A stretch of 48,192 bases of DNA, from the NCBI GenBank assembly GCA_013151445.1, contig JAADIG010000011.1, positions 1-48,192 on the forward strand. Reading direction: 5' to 3'. The position numbers and the translations under genes were made by a program. The notes beneath the pieces were generated by a model, which saw nothing but the letters and a program-made list of their open reading frames with translations, did not search any database and had not been told where the DNA came from. Shown here in pieces: positions 38,390-48,113 of the stretch (its first letter is position 1; each line of letters starts with the position of its first letter). Source of the DNA: Actinomycetota bacterium (GTDB lineage: Bacteria; Actinomycetota; Acidimicrobiia; Spongiisociales; UBA5794).

Positions 38390-39648
38390 TACTCAGTCTC
38401 CGCATCTGCGCCGTCGCTACTCGACTGCGCCAGAAGGGCCGCCGCTGTCGACGACCGGGCCGGCAGGTTCACGAATCGCCGCTGGATCGGCCGCACTTGT
38501 GAGATACCTCTTACGAGGGCGTACACCGCCACGGGGAGGAAAAATGCACCGAGACCCCAGTGATAGCCGGCGGGGCCGATGACTGCCATCAAGATGGACA
38601 CCACCAACGGACCGGCGACCGAGCCGATGCCATAGACAAACACGATACCGGCTGCGACAACCACCAGTTGATCATCTTCGATGAGGTCGTTGATCGCCGA
38701 CACACCGAGTGAGTACATCGGGAACGTGAGACTTCCATAGACCGACATGAGAACGAACAGCCCCACGCTTTCGCTATTCAACGATATCGCCATCCCCGAC
38801 ACAGCGACCGCCGCCGCCGCGACCGCGAGAATCACTGTCCTGCGGGCAAACCGGTCCGACAACCAGCCGATGGGGTACTGGGTCACGACCGCGCCGAGCA
38901 ACGAGACCGCCATGAACAAACCCACCTCGCTCGGACTCATTCCAATGTCGGTCGCATACACCGCCCCAAGACCAAGGACGGAGCTCCCCGCGGCGCCAGC
39001 GAGTGCCACCGCGACGATACCCAGCGGAGCAGAATTCGCCAGAGCACGCAGCGAAAAGGAGACGGGAATTGGCTTTGAGGGTGCTGGGATCGGAATCAAC
39101 GCGATCGGGACTATCGAGAGGGTTATCAATATGCCAACCCACATAAACAACCGACCGCCTGCGGGGTCCGAGGCTCCAAGAAGTATTTGACCGAGCGAAA
39201 GCCCAAGGGTGACGACGAGCATATAGACCGCTAGCAGCCGCCCTCTTGTGGCATTCGATGCGCGGTCGTTCAACCAGCTCTCGACGGTGACATACAACCC
39301 GGACATGCTGAACCCTGCAACGAACCGGAACAGCCCCCAAACGATCGGCGTCACGAACAAGGGATAGGCCAACGCAGCCGCGGCCGCAAACGCTGCCAAA
39401 CCTGCGAACACCCGGATGTGACCAACCGTTGAGAGCCATCGCGGAATCGTCAACGACCCCACGAGAAACCCGGCGTAGTGCATTGCCATGATGATCCCGA
39501 TAACTACCGTCGGGAAACCTTCGATGCTTGCCCGAATACCCAACAACGACCCAAGCAGACCGTTGCCAACCATCAGCAAGGCGAGCCCAACGAAGAGTGG
39601 GGAAACGGACACCAGGCCCGTGCGCTCGGTTGTTGTTCGGCTATTCAT
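38389..39648 (-). CDS. MFS transporter, YcaD-like
   Basis: 419 residues, about 12 helices. The VESWLNDRASNATRGRLLAVYM block in shortened form and SGLYVTVESWLN are characteristic of the YcaD/CynX-like branch. Substrate not known. Operon with the HAD phosphatase downstream. Confidence 0.87.
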   Translation of the reverse strand: MNSRTTTERTGLVSVSPLFVGLALLMVGNGLLGSLLGIRASIEGFPTVVIGIIMAMHYAGFLVGSLTIPRWLSTVGHIRVFAGLAAFAAAAALAYPLFVTPIVWGLFRFVAGFSMSGLYVTVESWLNDRASNATRGRLLAVYMLVVTLGLSLGQILLGASDPAGGRLFMWVGILITLSIVPIALIPIPAPSKPIPVSFSLRALANSAPLGIVAVALAGAAGSSVLGLGAVYATDIGMSPSEVGLFMAVSLLGAVVTQYPIGWLSDRFARRTVILAVAAAAVAVSGMAISLNSESVGLFVLMSVYGSLTFPMYSLGVSAINDLIEDDQLVVVAAGIVFVYGIGSVAGPLVVSILMAVIGPAGYHWGLGAFFLPVAVYALVRGISQVRPIQRRFVNLPARSSTAAALLAQSSSDGADAETE

Positions 39649-39726
39649 CGCACCATATCGATCTGACAGAATCCAGCAGGTTAACGAGTACTGGGGGCTA
39701 TGAACCCACCAGACGTTTCCAGACAG

Positions 39727-40524
39727 TCATTGCGTCATCGCGGGCCCACCGGAGCCGCCTCGCTCGAGTTCGTACGTCGTCAGCACCGGTTTGTGATCTG
39801 AAGGCGGAAACTCTCCAACATAGAAGTCCACGACGCTTGTCAGCGTCGGCCGGATAGGGCCGCGATGCATCATCCAATCCAGCAACTCGGGTGGCTGTTG
39901 GGCCAGCGGAAACGTCGGGTAGGTAGTGACTGCCTCACGGCCGAGGGCCATGAACGAGTCGTCGAACCCCTTGTAACGCAGTATCCGCAACGGATGGATG
40001 TAATCGTTGAAGTCACCCATGAACAACACTGGTTCGTCGTCGGGAACGATGCTCGCAAGCGCGTCGGCGCAACGTTGCGCCTGATCGACTCGAACGTTGA
40101 CGTTTTCCGCGATCTCGCGGATATTGCCGGTCCAACTGAAATGGGCGGTCGCCACGACCAGCGACGCACCCGATGTCGAAACGAGACGGACCCAGAACAG
40201 ACGCCGATCGGTTTCGAGTATGCCGACATCCTCGGCACCGTACTCCACCAGTTCGAAGAGTTCGGCGTTCCAATAAATGTTGCTCGCGGTCCGCCAGCCG
40301 GAGAAGGGATCGTCGACCCTCCGAAGAGATGGGAGAGCATCCAGGATGAGATCGGAAGCTGCTTGGGACAGCTCCTGGACACACAGAATATCGGGACGTT
40401 GGATCTCCAGGAATCGCCGCAGGGGGCGCTTGCGTTCATCCCACCGTTCGGTATTCCACAGGTTGTAGGTGCAGGCCAGGAAGATGAATGGATGCACAAG
40501 ACCTCGGGTACCGTCGACTGCCAT
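39727..40524 (-). CDS. Endonuclease/exonuclease/phosphatase family protein
   Basis: 265 residues from ATG 40524. Motifs of the DNase I-like fold: YNLWNTERWDERK, DILCVQELS (catalytic Glu), TAHFSW, FMGDFND (Asp/Asn pair) and PPSDHKPVL (His). A soluble phosphodiesterase or phosphatase of unknown substrate. The product may start a little later at a GTG (VHPFIFL). Divergent from the acyl-CoA synthetase with about 127 bases between. Confidence 0.85.
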   Translation of the reverse strand: MAVDGTRGLVHPFIFLACTYNLWNTERWDERKRPLRRFLEIQRPDILCVQELSQAASDLILDALPSLRRVDDPFSGWRTASNIYWNAELFELVEYGAEDVGILETDRRLFWVRLVSTSGASLVVATAHFSWTGNIREIAENVNVRVDQAQRCADALASIVPDDEPVLFMGDFNDYIHPLRILRYKGFDDSFMALGREAVTTYPTFPLAQQPPELLDWMMHRGPIRPTLTSVVDFYVGEFPPSDHKPVLTTYELERGGSGGPAMTQ

Positions 40525-40651
40525 CAGCGTACTCGACGCAACGGCAGTTCCCGCTCTGTCGAGCCCACCGACACCACGAGTGGAAGCACGATCGGGCGGG
40601 CGGCTACGCTCGATGGGAGGAGGGCTACGCGCACCGGAAGGAGTTTGGCCG

Positions 40652-42268
40652 ATGGCGAACATGGTGGACTACGAAACGACCCGGGCGGAGTTCCGGCTGC
40701 AGATACCCGACCGGTTCAACTACACGGGGGACGTCATCGGCGTACGCGCTACCGAGACACCGGACAAGGTTGCGTTGATCGGTGTCGAACCCGACGGTGT
40801 CACGGTGAACCGCTACACGTTTAGTGACCTTGCAAACCTCGCCCACCGGACCGCACATGTCTTGCGTGCCCAGGGTGTCGGCAAGGGTGACCGAGTGTTC
40901 GTCCAGCTTCCGCGTATCGTCGAGTGGTACGCCGTCATGCTGGGATGTTTCCAGATCGGTGCGATCCCGATGCCGGGTACGACCCAGCTCATGCCGAAGG
41001 ACCAGGCGTACCGCGTCAACCGCGCCGAGGCGGTCGCGGCGATCTGCGACGCGACCGGAGCGACCCGTCTCACCGAGGTCCTCGACGAGTGCCCGAGCCT
41101 CAGCGCCCGGTTTGTTGTGGGTGCCGATCAGGACGGGTGGACAACGTTTGGTACTGCTCTCGATGCCGCACCTTCGGAGCCTGCGTTCGTCGAGCCGACC
41201 CACTCCGACGATCCCCTCCTGCTCTATTTCACTTCGGGAACCACCGCACATCCCAAGATGGTGCAGCACCTGGGCTCGTATGCGATCGGTCACGAGATCA
41301 CCGCCCGGTTCTGGCACGACCTCACCCCCGACGACGTGCACTGGACCGTTTCGGATACCGGCTGGGCGAAAGCGGCATGGGGGAAACTGTTTGGCCAGTG
41401 GATCATGGGGGCCGCAGTCGTCATGTGGGACATCGTCGGCAAACCCGACTTTGACCGCATGTTGACGCTGATCGGTGAACTCGGTGTCACCTCATTCTGT
41501 GCGCCCCCGACGCTGTATCGAGCGTTCGCCCAGATGGATCTCTCGGCGTATGACTGGTCGACGTTGCGGCACTGCACGAGTGCCGGCGAACCCCTCAACC
41601 CCGAGGTGATCGAGACCTGGAAGACCGAGACCGGGACCATCCCCTACGACGGATACGGGCAGACCGAAACCATCGTGCTCGTTGCGAACTACCCGACCCA
41701 GCCCGTCAAACCCGGCTCGATGGGTCTGCCTGCGCCGGGGATAAACGTCAATGTCGTCGACGACGGCGGCAAGGTCTGTGCCAACGGTGTCGAGGGCAAC
41801 ATCGCAGTCGAGACCGACCCGTGGCCGGTGGGTCTGTTTCGCGGTTACTGGCAGGATGAGGAGCAGACCGCAGAGGTGTTCCGCAACGGCTGGTACTACA
41901 CCGGCGACCGGGCATACCGCGACGAGGACGGCTACCTGTGGTTCGTGGGCCGCGCCGACGATGTCATCCTGTCGGCGGCGTATCGGATCGGCCCGTTCGA
42001 GGTCGAGTCGGCACTCATCGAACATCCGGCGGTTGCCGAGGCCGCCGTTGTGGCCAAACCCGACGACATCCGCGGCAACATCGTGAAGGCGTTCATCGTC
42101 CTCGCCCCGGGTTACGAAGGCTCCGACGAACTCACCGTTGAGATCCAGGAGCACGTCAAGGCGATCACCGCCCCGTACAAATACCCACGCGAGATCGCCT
42201 ACATGACCGAATTACCCAAAACGATCTCCGGCAAGATCCGCCGTGTCGACCTACGCGACATGGCCTGA
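40652..42268 (+). CDS. Acyl-CoA synthetase (AMP-forming, medium-chain ACSM-like)
   Basis: 538 residues. ANL adenylating fold: YFTSGTTAHPKMV P-loop, WTVSDTGWAKAAWG, TSAGEPLNPEV, the A5 motif YGQTET, the hinge YWYYTGDRA..DEDGYLWFVGRADDVI region and the C-terminal catalytic Lys in TISGKIRRVDLR. The overall pattern is that of medium-chain fatty acyl-CoA ligases rather than acetyl-CoA synthetase. ATG 40652 is chosen because AAGGAG lies eight bases upstream; an in-frame start at 40469 lies inside the divergent gene. Possible partner of the crotonase 1.8 kb downstream in acid degradation. Confidence 0.93.
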   Translation: MANMVDYETTRAEFRLQIPDRFNYTGDVIGVRATETPDKVALIGVEPDGVTVNRYTFSDLANLAHRTAHVLRAQGVGKGDRVFVQLPRIVEWYAVMLGCFQIGAIPMPGTTQLMPKDQAYRVNRAEAVAAICDATGATRLTEVLDECPSLSARFVVGADQDGWTTFGTALDAAPSEPAFVEPTHSDDPLLLYFTSGTTAHPKMVQHLGSYAIGHEITARFWHDLTPDDVHWTVSDTGWAKAAWGKLFGQWIMGAAVVMWDIVGKPDFDRMLTLIGELGVTSFCAPPTLYRAFAQMDLSAYDWSTLRHCTSAGEPLNPEVIETWKTETGTIPYDGYGQTETIVLVANYPTQPVKPGSMGLPAPGINVNVVDDGGKVCANGVEGNIAVETDPWPVGLFRGYWQDEEQTAEVFRNGWYYTGDRAYRDEDGYLWFVGRADDVILSAAYRIGPFEVESALIEHPAVAEAAVVAKPDDIRGNIVKAFIVLAPGYEGSDELTVEIQEHVKAITAPYKYPREIAYMTELPKTISGKIRRVDLRDMA

Positions 42269-42297
42269 TCGAACAATGCCGTAAGGACTCGACCACC

Positions 42298-43476
42298 TCA
42301 TTCGGTGTCTTCGGGTTGACCAATAGCCGGCGCGTTCCCTTCAGTGACTGCGACCGGTGTGTCGCCTTCACCCAGGTCCAGGTTTTCGATCTTGTCGCCG
42401 CGACTGACGATCTTACGGGTACTTGTCTTGATCTCTTCGATGTCCCGCGATGCTTGTCCGAAGTGCCGGTCGAGGCTGACAACACGGTCGCCGAGCCTGC
42501 CGATATCCTTTAGCAGCACACCAACCTCGCTCTGAATAACCGAAGCCTGCTTTCGCATCTCGACGTCACGCAGGATCGCCCGGACGGTGGTGAGCGTCGC
42601 CATCAGCGTGGTTGGTGAAACGAGGTACACCTTGAGCTTGTGGCTCTCCGCGATCACGGTCGGGTGGTGAGCGTGGAGTTCGCCGTAGACGGCCTCCGAG
42701 GGGATGAACATCAGCGCGTTCTCCGCGGTCGTCCGATGCTCATCAATCGCTTGGCCGACGTACTTGTCGGCGATTGCGCGGATGTGATTCTTCGTATCAA
42801 CCGTGAGCTGGCGGGCGGCCTTGTCCCGTCCGTCCTGATTGGGGGCGGCCAGCATCTCCTGGTAGGCCTTGAGGGGGAACTTCGCGTCCACCGAAATCGG
42901 TCCCGGAGGGTCGGGCAGCATCACGAGACAATCGACCTGCTTCCCGTTTGAGAGCGAGGCCTGCATCTCGTAAGCAAACGACGGCAGCATGCTCTCGACG
43001 ATGTCCGCGAGCTGCACTTCCCCGAAAGCACCTCGGGCCGGGTTGTCATCGAGCACATGTTGCAGGCTGACCACTTGTTCGGATAGCGCCTTGATGTTGT
43101 CCTGGGCCTTGTCGATCGTCTTGAGACGTTCCTGCAATCCGGCGAGGGACTCTGCGGTGTCTTTGGAGGATGCCGCAAGGTTCTTCGTCATTGCGGCCTC
43201 GACCGTCTTGAGGCGTTCGTGGAGTTCCAGACTGAGTTTCTGTTGCGACGCGCTCATCGTGTCGGTGAGCGCCTTGGAGGTTGTCACCTGCTGTTGTCCG
43301 ATGGCCTCGACCTTCCCCACGAGAGAGTGCTGAGCTTGCATCAGGTCGACCAGACCCTGTTGCAGCTCGTCAGAGCGCGGATCGCGCACCGGTCTCGCGG
43401 CACGGATCTGGAGGAACACGAGAACACCCACACCGACGGCGAGCACCGCCAACACGATCAATTCGCTATTACTCAC
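42298..43476 (-). CDS. rmuC: RmuC-family DNA recombination protein
   Basis: 392 residues. N-terminal membrane helix (about 5-24), a long coiled coil (about 35-130, with repeated Leu/Gln/Lys heptads), then the PD-(D/E)xK-like RmuC core: GAFGEVQLADIV, SVDAKFPLKAY and EAVYGEL. RmuC limits DNA inversion at repeats; the nuclease reaction is inferred from the fold. Starts with GTG at 43476. Converges with the acyl-CoA synthetase. Confidence 0.93.
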   Translation of the reverse strand: MSNSELIVLAVLAVGVGVLVFLQIRAARPVRDPRSDELQQGLVDLMQAQHSLVGKVEAIGQQQVTTSKALTDTMSASQQKLSLELHERLKTVEAAMTKNLAASSKDTAESLAGLQERLKTIDKAQDNIKALSEQVVSLQHVLDDNPARGAFGEVQLADIVESMLPSFAYEMQASLSNGKQVDCLVMLPDPPGPISVDAKFPLKAYQEMLAAPNQDGRDKAARQLTVDTKNHIRAIADKYVGQAIDEHRTTAENALMFIPSEAVYGELHAHHPTVIAESHKLKVYLVSPTTLMATLTTVRAILRDVEMRKQASVIQSEVGVLLKDIGRLGDRVVSLDRHFGQASRDIEEIKTSTRKIVSRGDKIENLDLGEGDTPVAVTEGNAPAIGQPEDTE

Positions 43477-43659
43477 GACAAACAGTCCTCTCGTTCAACG
43501 GGTCAAGCGTACGTCAAGGGTATGTCACTTTCTCGGAAACCGACACGACTCGGTCGTCAGCGACTGCTTCACACCGCGATCGATCGGCTCGATCTCAAAC
43601 TCACCGCCGCCCTGCTCTTCTTGGGAGGAGGGGGAACGGCCCACGGTAGGACCGACAAA

Positions 43660-43917
43660 TCATTCTGTATCGGTGAAACGACCCCGGCGTCGTCGCAACG
43701 CCACAACTACTCCCAAAACCGGTCCCGCGACAAGGATTGCAACGGTGACTATTCCGGCAAACACATTTTCGCGAAACACATCGCCGATGCTCGCCTCATA
43801 GCCGCGGTCGATACCGATCGTGATCACGAAGTTCACGGCGACTATGGCACCGATGATCGTACCGACAAATGCCCCGACCACCGCGGCCAGTAGTGCTCTT
43901 CGACGATGGGAGTTCAT
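43660..43917 (-). CDS. Small two-helix membrane protein of unknown function
   Basis: 85 residues from ATG 43917. Basic start (MNSHRRR), then two hydrophobic helices (about 8-32 and 50-70) with small-residue zippers (AAVVGAFVGTIIGAIVA) and a basic tail RRRRGRF. Not recognised. Lies 183 bases upstream-side of rmuC; the gap 43477-43659 shows only a small GACACGAC/GTCGT hairpin. Confidence 0.6.
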   Translation of the reverse strand: MNSHRRRALLAAVVGAFVGTIIGAIVAVNFVITIGIDRGYEASIGDVFRENVFAGIVTVAILVAGPVLGVVVALRRRRGRFTDTE

Positions 43918-44069
43918 AGTGAGATTGTCGCGCCACCCCGCGACCGGAGCAACCCAGTAGGCCAGCAAACATCACGAGCAGCGTTCGGTCCTCACCTCAC
44001 AAACGCGGTAGTGTCGTCAACGAATGAGTGCAGGACCCTCGTTCTTTCAAACCATCACAGGATGCCACC

Positions 44070-44933
44070 ATGAAACAAGCAGTACGTATCGAAAACGATG
44101 GCGGGGTTCGCTCGCTGGTGCTGTGTCGGGGCGATGAGTACAACACGATCACACCGCAGTTTCGGGACGAGTTTGGGGCGGCACTCGACGAAGCCGATAC
44201 CGACCCAACGGTCAGGGTTGTCTTGATCCGTGCCGAGGGACCGGCGTTCTGTGCCGGTTTTGGACTCGACTGGTCGACACTTGCGCAGGCGACCGAGGAG
44301 TCGGGGCCGGAGCGGGTGTGGGACTCGGTTGCTGATATGGCGATGATCGGATCGTTTGCGGATACCTGGGCAAAGCTCTTCGAGTTGTCGAAACCGACCG
44401 TTGCTGCGGTCCACGGCTGGTGCATTGCCGGGGGCACAGACATGATTCTCAACGCCGACATGATCATCGCCGCCGATACGGCACGGTTTGGCTATCCACC
44501 GGCGAGGGTGTGGGGAACCCCGGAGGCACCATGGATGTGGGTTGCCCGCCTCGGTCTGGAACGCGCCAAGCGGTACCTGCTCACCGGTGACGAAATGACC
44601 GGTGCCGAGGCTGCCGAAATCGGGTTCGTCCTCGAGGCCGTCCCCGAGGATGAGCTGCTCGATGCGGCGACGGCACTCGCCCAACGCATGGCGCTGCTCC
44701 CCCTCAATCAGCTTCAAATGCTCAAACTGTTGTGCAACGACGTTGCCCGTGACATGTATCGCCCGGAGCGTTCCAGGTTGCTCGGCACCTTGTTTGATGG
44801 TGTGGCGCGACACACCCAGGAGGGACTCGACTTTGTCTCCCGCGCCCAGGAAGTTGGGTGGCGCCAGGTGGTGCGCGAACGTGACGAACCGTTCGGCGAC
44901 TACGGCTCGCGCCCGAACGACACCGGAACCTAG
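44070..44933 (+). CDS. Crotonase-superfamily protein (enoyl-CoA hydratase-like) with altered active site
   Basis: 287 residues. Crotonase fold: PAFCAGFGLDW oxyanion strand, AVHGWCIAGGTDMILNAD and AADTARFGYPPARVWG. Compared with classical enoyl-CoA hydratase, the first catalytic Glu (in GGGCEL) is replaced by Asp (GGTDMI) and the second (in FGxPE) by Pro (FGYPP). CoA binding and oxyanion geometry seem kept, so another reaction (isomerase, hydrolase, decarboxylase or lyase) is likely. ATG 44070 behind CAGGAT. Its TAG stop lies inside CTAG, shared with the opposite gene. Confidence 0.88.
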   Translation: MKQAVRIENDGGVRSLVLCRGDEYNTITPQFRDEFGAALDEADTDPTVRVVLIRAEGPAFCAGFGLDWSTLAQATEESGPERVWDSVADMAMIGSFADTWAKLFELSKPTVAAVHGWCIAGGTDMILNADMIIAADTARFGYPPARVWGTPEAPWMWVARLGLERAKRYLLTGDEMTGAEAAEIGFVLEAVPEDELLDAATALAQRMALLPLNQLQMLKLLCNDVARDMYRPERSRLLGTLFDGVARHTQEGLDFVSRAQEVGWRQVVRERDEPFGDYGSRPNDTGT

Positions 44934-45883
44934 AGAACCTCCACCCGGTCGAAACTGTCCGCAATGGCGTCGGCAAACGCCGGGCGCTGGCGCAGCAGCA
45001 GCGTCGCGTGACCACCGCCAAGCACTCGCAGCTCGGACCCATCCCAATGCTGGTGAAGACTCTTGGTCGCCGAGGCCGGGATGAACCCGTCGGATCGGCC
45101 CGCAACCAGGACCGCAGCCGAGGCCCACTCCGGTGCCGGCAGCCTCAGCACCGAGACCGATCCGAGTGCCTCGGTGAGCCGGGAACGTTGGCCCTTGCCG
45201 CCAAGCGCATCCCACTGAATGCCGTTGCTGATGACCCCGTCGAGGAACACCGGCCCCGGGGAGTGTGATGCCGCAAGCGGTGCCATCGCAACCGGGAATC
45301 CTGCGGCCGCACCAACGACGGCACTGATGTTCCCACCCATCGAATACCCGGAGACACCCATGGCGTAGTCACCCGAGAAGTACCGAACCAATGCCCGACC
45401 CTCGGCGACCGCACCAAAACCCATGCGCGCAAAGTCCGCGACCGTGGGCACGGGCTGCTCGTTGGGTCCCGTGACACGACGGTCGCCGTAGTACGGATTC
45501 TCCAACATGACACTGCCGATCCCATGTTTTATCAACTCGAGTGCGAGCCGTTCCCTGGTGTCATACCCGTGGTCGTTCCACGCCGCCATCAGGAGACACA
45601 ACCGCTGGGTGCCACTCTTCGGTTCGACCATGCGGATGCAGGCGATCCGTGCCTCGGGGGGAACATTGGCGAAGGTCTCGAAACGTCCGTCGCGGACCGT
45701 GTGGTCGGCATTGACTTCGGTGCGCCTCCACGCGATAACGATATCGGGGGTGTCCTCAGTGAACAGCGAATCGTCGCCCAGGGATTGCACACCCGCGGCG
45801 TCGCCCCAGCCACCGGGAAAGATTCGGAGCCGACGGGGTCCGCGTTTGATCATGAGGGCTGCGAAGCGGTCTACGGGGTGCAT
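44930..45883 (-). CDS. Alpha/beta hydrolase, ABHD18/DUF2048-like
   Basis: 317 residues. Nucleophile elbow GYSMGG (Ser near residue 178), the motif LENPYYGDRR typical of the ABHD18/DUF2048 group, and a C-terminal GGGHATLL with the likely catalytic His; Asp likely in VAGRSDGFIP. Convergent with the crotonase; stop codons overlap. Substrate unknown. This group is best known from eukaryotes, so family placement rests on two motifs. Confidence 0.82.
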   Translation of the reverse strand: MHPVDRFAALMIKRGPRRLRIFPGGWGDAAGVQSLGDDSLFTEDTPDIVIAWRRTEVNADHTVRDGRFETFANVPPEARIACIRMVEPKSGTQRLCLLMAAWNDHGYDTRERLALELIKHGIGSVMLENPYYGDRRVTGPNEQPVPTVADFARMGFGAVAEGRALVRYFSGDYAMGVSGYSMGGNISAVVGAAAGFPVAMAPLAASHSPGPVFLDGVISNGIQWDALGGKGQRSRLTEALGSVSVLRLPAPEWASAAVLVAGRSDGFIPASATKSLHQHWDGSELRVLGGGHATLLLRQRPAFADAIADSFDRVEVL

Positions 45884-45894
45884 TCCGCAGCACG

Positions 45895-47436
45895 CTACTC
45901 GTGGTGGCGAGGTAACCGTATCGTGAACTGCGCTCCCCCACCCACCAGGTTCTCCGCGGTGAGTTCACCGCCGTGGGCACGCACCAGTTCGCGGGCAATC
46001 GGAAGACCCAGCCCACTCCCACCGGTGGCTCGGCTGCGCGCCCGATCGGATCGGGAGAAACGCTCGAAGACACGCCCGAGGAAATCCTCGGGAATGCCCG
46101 GACCCGTGTCGCGCACCGCAATCACAGTCTCTTCGGGGCGTTGCTCCACGGCGATCGTGACAGCGCCGCCGTCAGGCGTGTGCCGGATCGCGTTCGCAAC
46201 CAGGTTGTCGATCGCCTGGCGGATTCGGATCGGGTCAATATGGATCGGGTCCGGGTCCTCTCCGGAACGCACCAACGCCACGCCCGCATCGGCGGCGCGT
46301 CTCTCATTCGCCTGTACTACCTGGTCGAGGACATCGCTGAGCACAACATCAAACGGATCGATAGTGAGCTGACCCTCGTCAACAAGCGTGAGCTGCTGGA
46401 GGTCGCCGACGAGTGTCGCCATATGATCAACCTCGTTCTGAACAACCTCGAGCACCTCGGGTGACGACGCCTCAACGCCGTCGATGAGCGCCTGCACATG
46501 GCTCGTGATGTTCGCAAGCGGTGTGCGGAGTTCATGCGCGACGTCGGACGTGAACCGTCGGCGGCGGTCCGCAGCGCCCTGCAGCTCGTCCGCCATCTCG
46601 TTAAACGACACCGCAAGCTCACCGATCTCGGTCGTGTCGGTCGCCTCGACGCGGGCAGTCAGGTCCCCCGCCCGGATCCTTCGTGTCGCATCCGTGAGCG
46701 ACGTCACCGGTTTGCTGAGCAGACGAGAGAAGAAGAATGCTGCGATTGCGAGGGCAGCGACCACGCCGGCTGCAACTACGGCGACCGCTGACCAATTCAC
46801 CGACGGGCGTTGCAGGGCACCCATGAAGAGCACCGCAGGTGGGGCAACCTCGGTTGGGAACTCTCCGAAGAACTCGCTGCCGGCGTCGGTCCGATCGGAG
46901 GCTTCCGTGTAACAGTCATCGATGATCTCGAAGCCTTGTTCTGCCACCTGCTCCGGGATGACGTCAATGAGCCCGAACTCGTCTTCAACGGTGGTGTATG
47001 GGACGTTGTTGGTGTCGAGACAGGCAGCAAGTTCGGTAGCAAACACTGCGGAGTAGTCGATCGACTCCGGAGTGAGCTCGGCCCCGAAAATATTGTTCGC
47101 GGGGTCGATAACGGCGGTTGCGAGCATGCCGTTGGTACCCGCACCGGGTTCGGACTCTGCGAACGGAAAACCGTCGAGATCGGTCAACGCGATCCGCAGC
47201 CCACTCTGCTCCGCAAGCATGAATACGAGATCATCCACACCACTCCAGGTCCCGTTGAGGACGACGTATGTCGTGAGTTCCGACAGCACACTCGTCTGAA
47301 TGCTCGCACCGGAGTCGAACTCACTGATCAGATCCGCTGATGTCGTATTTGCGACGACCAACGCGGTGATTCCCACGGCCGGCACCGCGAGCAGTAGACC
47401 AGCAACGGTGAGACGGGTACGGAGACTATTGAACAT
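45895..47436 (-). CDS. Sensor histidine kinase with HAMP domain
   Basis: 513 residues. TM1 (about 7-29), extracytoplasmic sensor (30-210) with two cysteines (AACLDTNN and DDCYTEA) that could pair, TM2 (about 215-240), HAMP, H-box SDVAHELRTPLANI (His near residue 303), N-box NLVANAIRHTP, G1 DTGPGIP, F-box ERFSRSDR and G2 GGSGLGLPIA. Start ATG 47436 overlaps the response regulator by 11 bases. Pairs with the regulator upstream. Signal unknown. Confidence 0.95.
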   Translation of the reverse strand: MFNSLRTRLTVAGLLLAVPAVGITALVVANTTSADLISEFDSGASIQTSVLSELTTYVVLNGTWSGVDDLVFMLAEQSGLRIALTDLDGFPFAESEPGAGTNGMLATAVIDPANNIFGAELTPESIDYSAVFATELAACLDTNNVPYTTVEDEFGLIDVIPEQVAEQGFEIIDDCYTEASDRTDAGSEFFGEFPTEVAPPAVLFMGALQRPSVNWSAVAVVAAGVVAALAIAAFFFSRLLSKPVTSLTDATRRIRAGDLTARVEATDTTEIGELAVSFNEMADELQGAADRRRRFTSDVAHELRTPLANITSHVQALIDGVEASSPEVLEVVQNEVDHMATLVGDLQQLTLVDEGQLTIDPFDVVLSDVLDQVVQANERRAADAGVALVRSGEDPDPIHIDPIRIRQAIDNLVANAIRHTPDGGAVTIAVEQRPEETVIAVRDTGPGIPEDFLGRVFERFSRSDRARSRATGGSGLGLPIARELVRAHGGELTAENLVGGGAQFTIRLPRHHE

Positions 47437-48112
47437 CGAGGAAGCGATAGCCGACGCCGTAGACGGTCTCGATGAAACGCGGCTCGTTCGGGTCGTCGCC
47501 CAGTTTCCGCCGCAGCGTGCGAATGTGGGCATCGGCGGTCCGCTCAAGGCCCTGGTAGTCAAAACCGAAGGCTCGCTCGAGCATCTGCGCCCGTGAGAAG
47601 ACACGCCCCGGTTCGCTCGCGAGTGTCGTCAGGAGATCGAATTCCTTTGCGGTCAAGTCGACACTCTCACCATCAACGGTGACCTCATGACGGACGGCAT
47701 CGACCTCGAGTCCGTTGAGGCTTATCCCCTCGTCTACCGTTGCTCGACTATGCCTGCGCAGCAGGGCTCGAACCCTTGCCACAAGCTCGCGAGGTTTGTA
47801 CGGCTTGGAGATGTAGTCGTCCGCGCCCAGGTCGAGACCCGCAAGTAAGTCTTCTTCGGTGCTGCGCGCAGTGACCATCATGATGGGGATATCGCTCTCG
47901 GACCGGATGACGCGACACACGTCCAAACCATCGAGGTGGGGCATCATGATGTCGAGCAGCACCAGGTCGGGTTGACGGCGGCGGATCTCCTCAAGGGCAC
48001 TCAATCCGTCGGTCGCCACAACGACCGAGTGGCCCTCCCGCTCGAGGTAGAGCGTGAGGACCTTGGCCTGTTGTGGGTCGTCTTCGGCGACGAGGATCCG
48101 ACCGGTCAGCAT
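47426..48112 (-). CDS. OmpR/PhoB-family response regulator
   Basis: 228 residues. Receiver domain with acidic pair AEDDPQ, phospho-Asp in LLDIMMPHLDG near residue 51, Thr in VTARS and Lys in SKPYKP; C-terminal winged helix with LTAKEFDLL, RVFSRAQMLERAFG and VYGVGYRF. Transcription factor partner of the histidine kinase. ATG 48112 is preceded by GGGAGG three bases away. Confidence 0.96.
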   Translation of the reverse strand: MLTGRILVAEDDPQQAKVLTLYLEREGHSVVVATDGLSALEEIRRRQPDLVLLDIMMPHLDGLDVCRVIRSESDIPIMMVTARSTEEDLLAGLDLGADDYISKPYKPRELVARVRALLRRHSRATVDEGISLNGLEVDAVRHEVTVDGESVDLTAKEFDLLTTLASEPGRVFSRAQMLERAFGFDYQGLERTADAHIRTLRRKLGDDPNEPRFIETVYGVGYRFLDVQ

Positions 48113-48113
48113 C

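Noticed and set aside
43219-43893. 224-codon plus-strand frame spanning the rmuC start and the small membrane gene
   Set aside because: Composition is His/Asp/Arg-rich noise and both opposite genes have good starts and membrane features.
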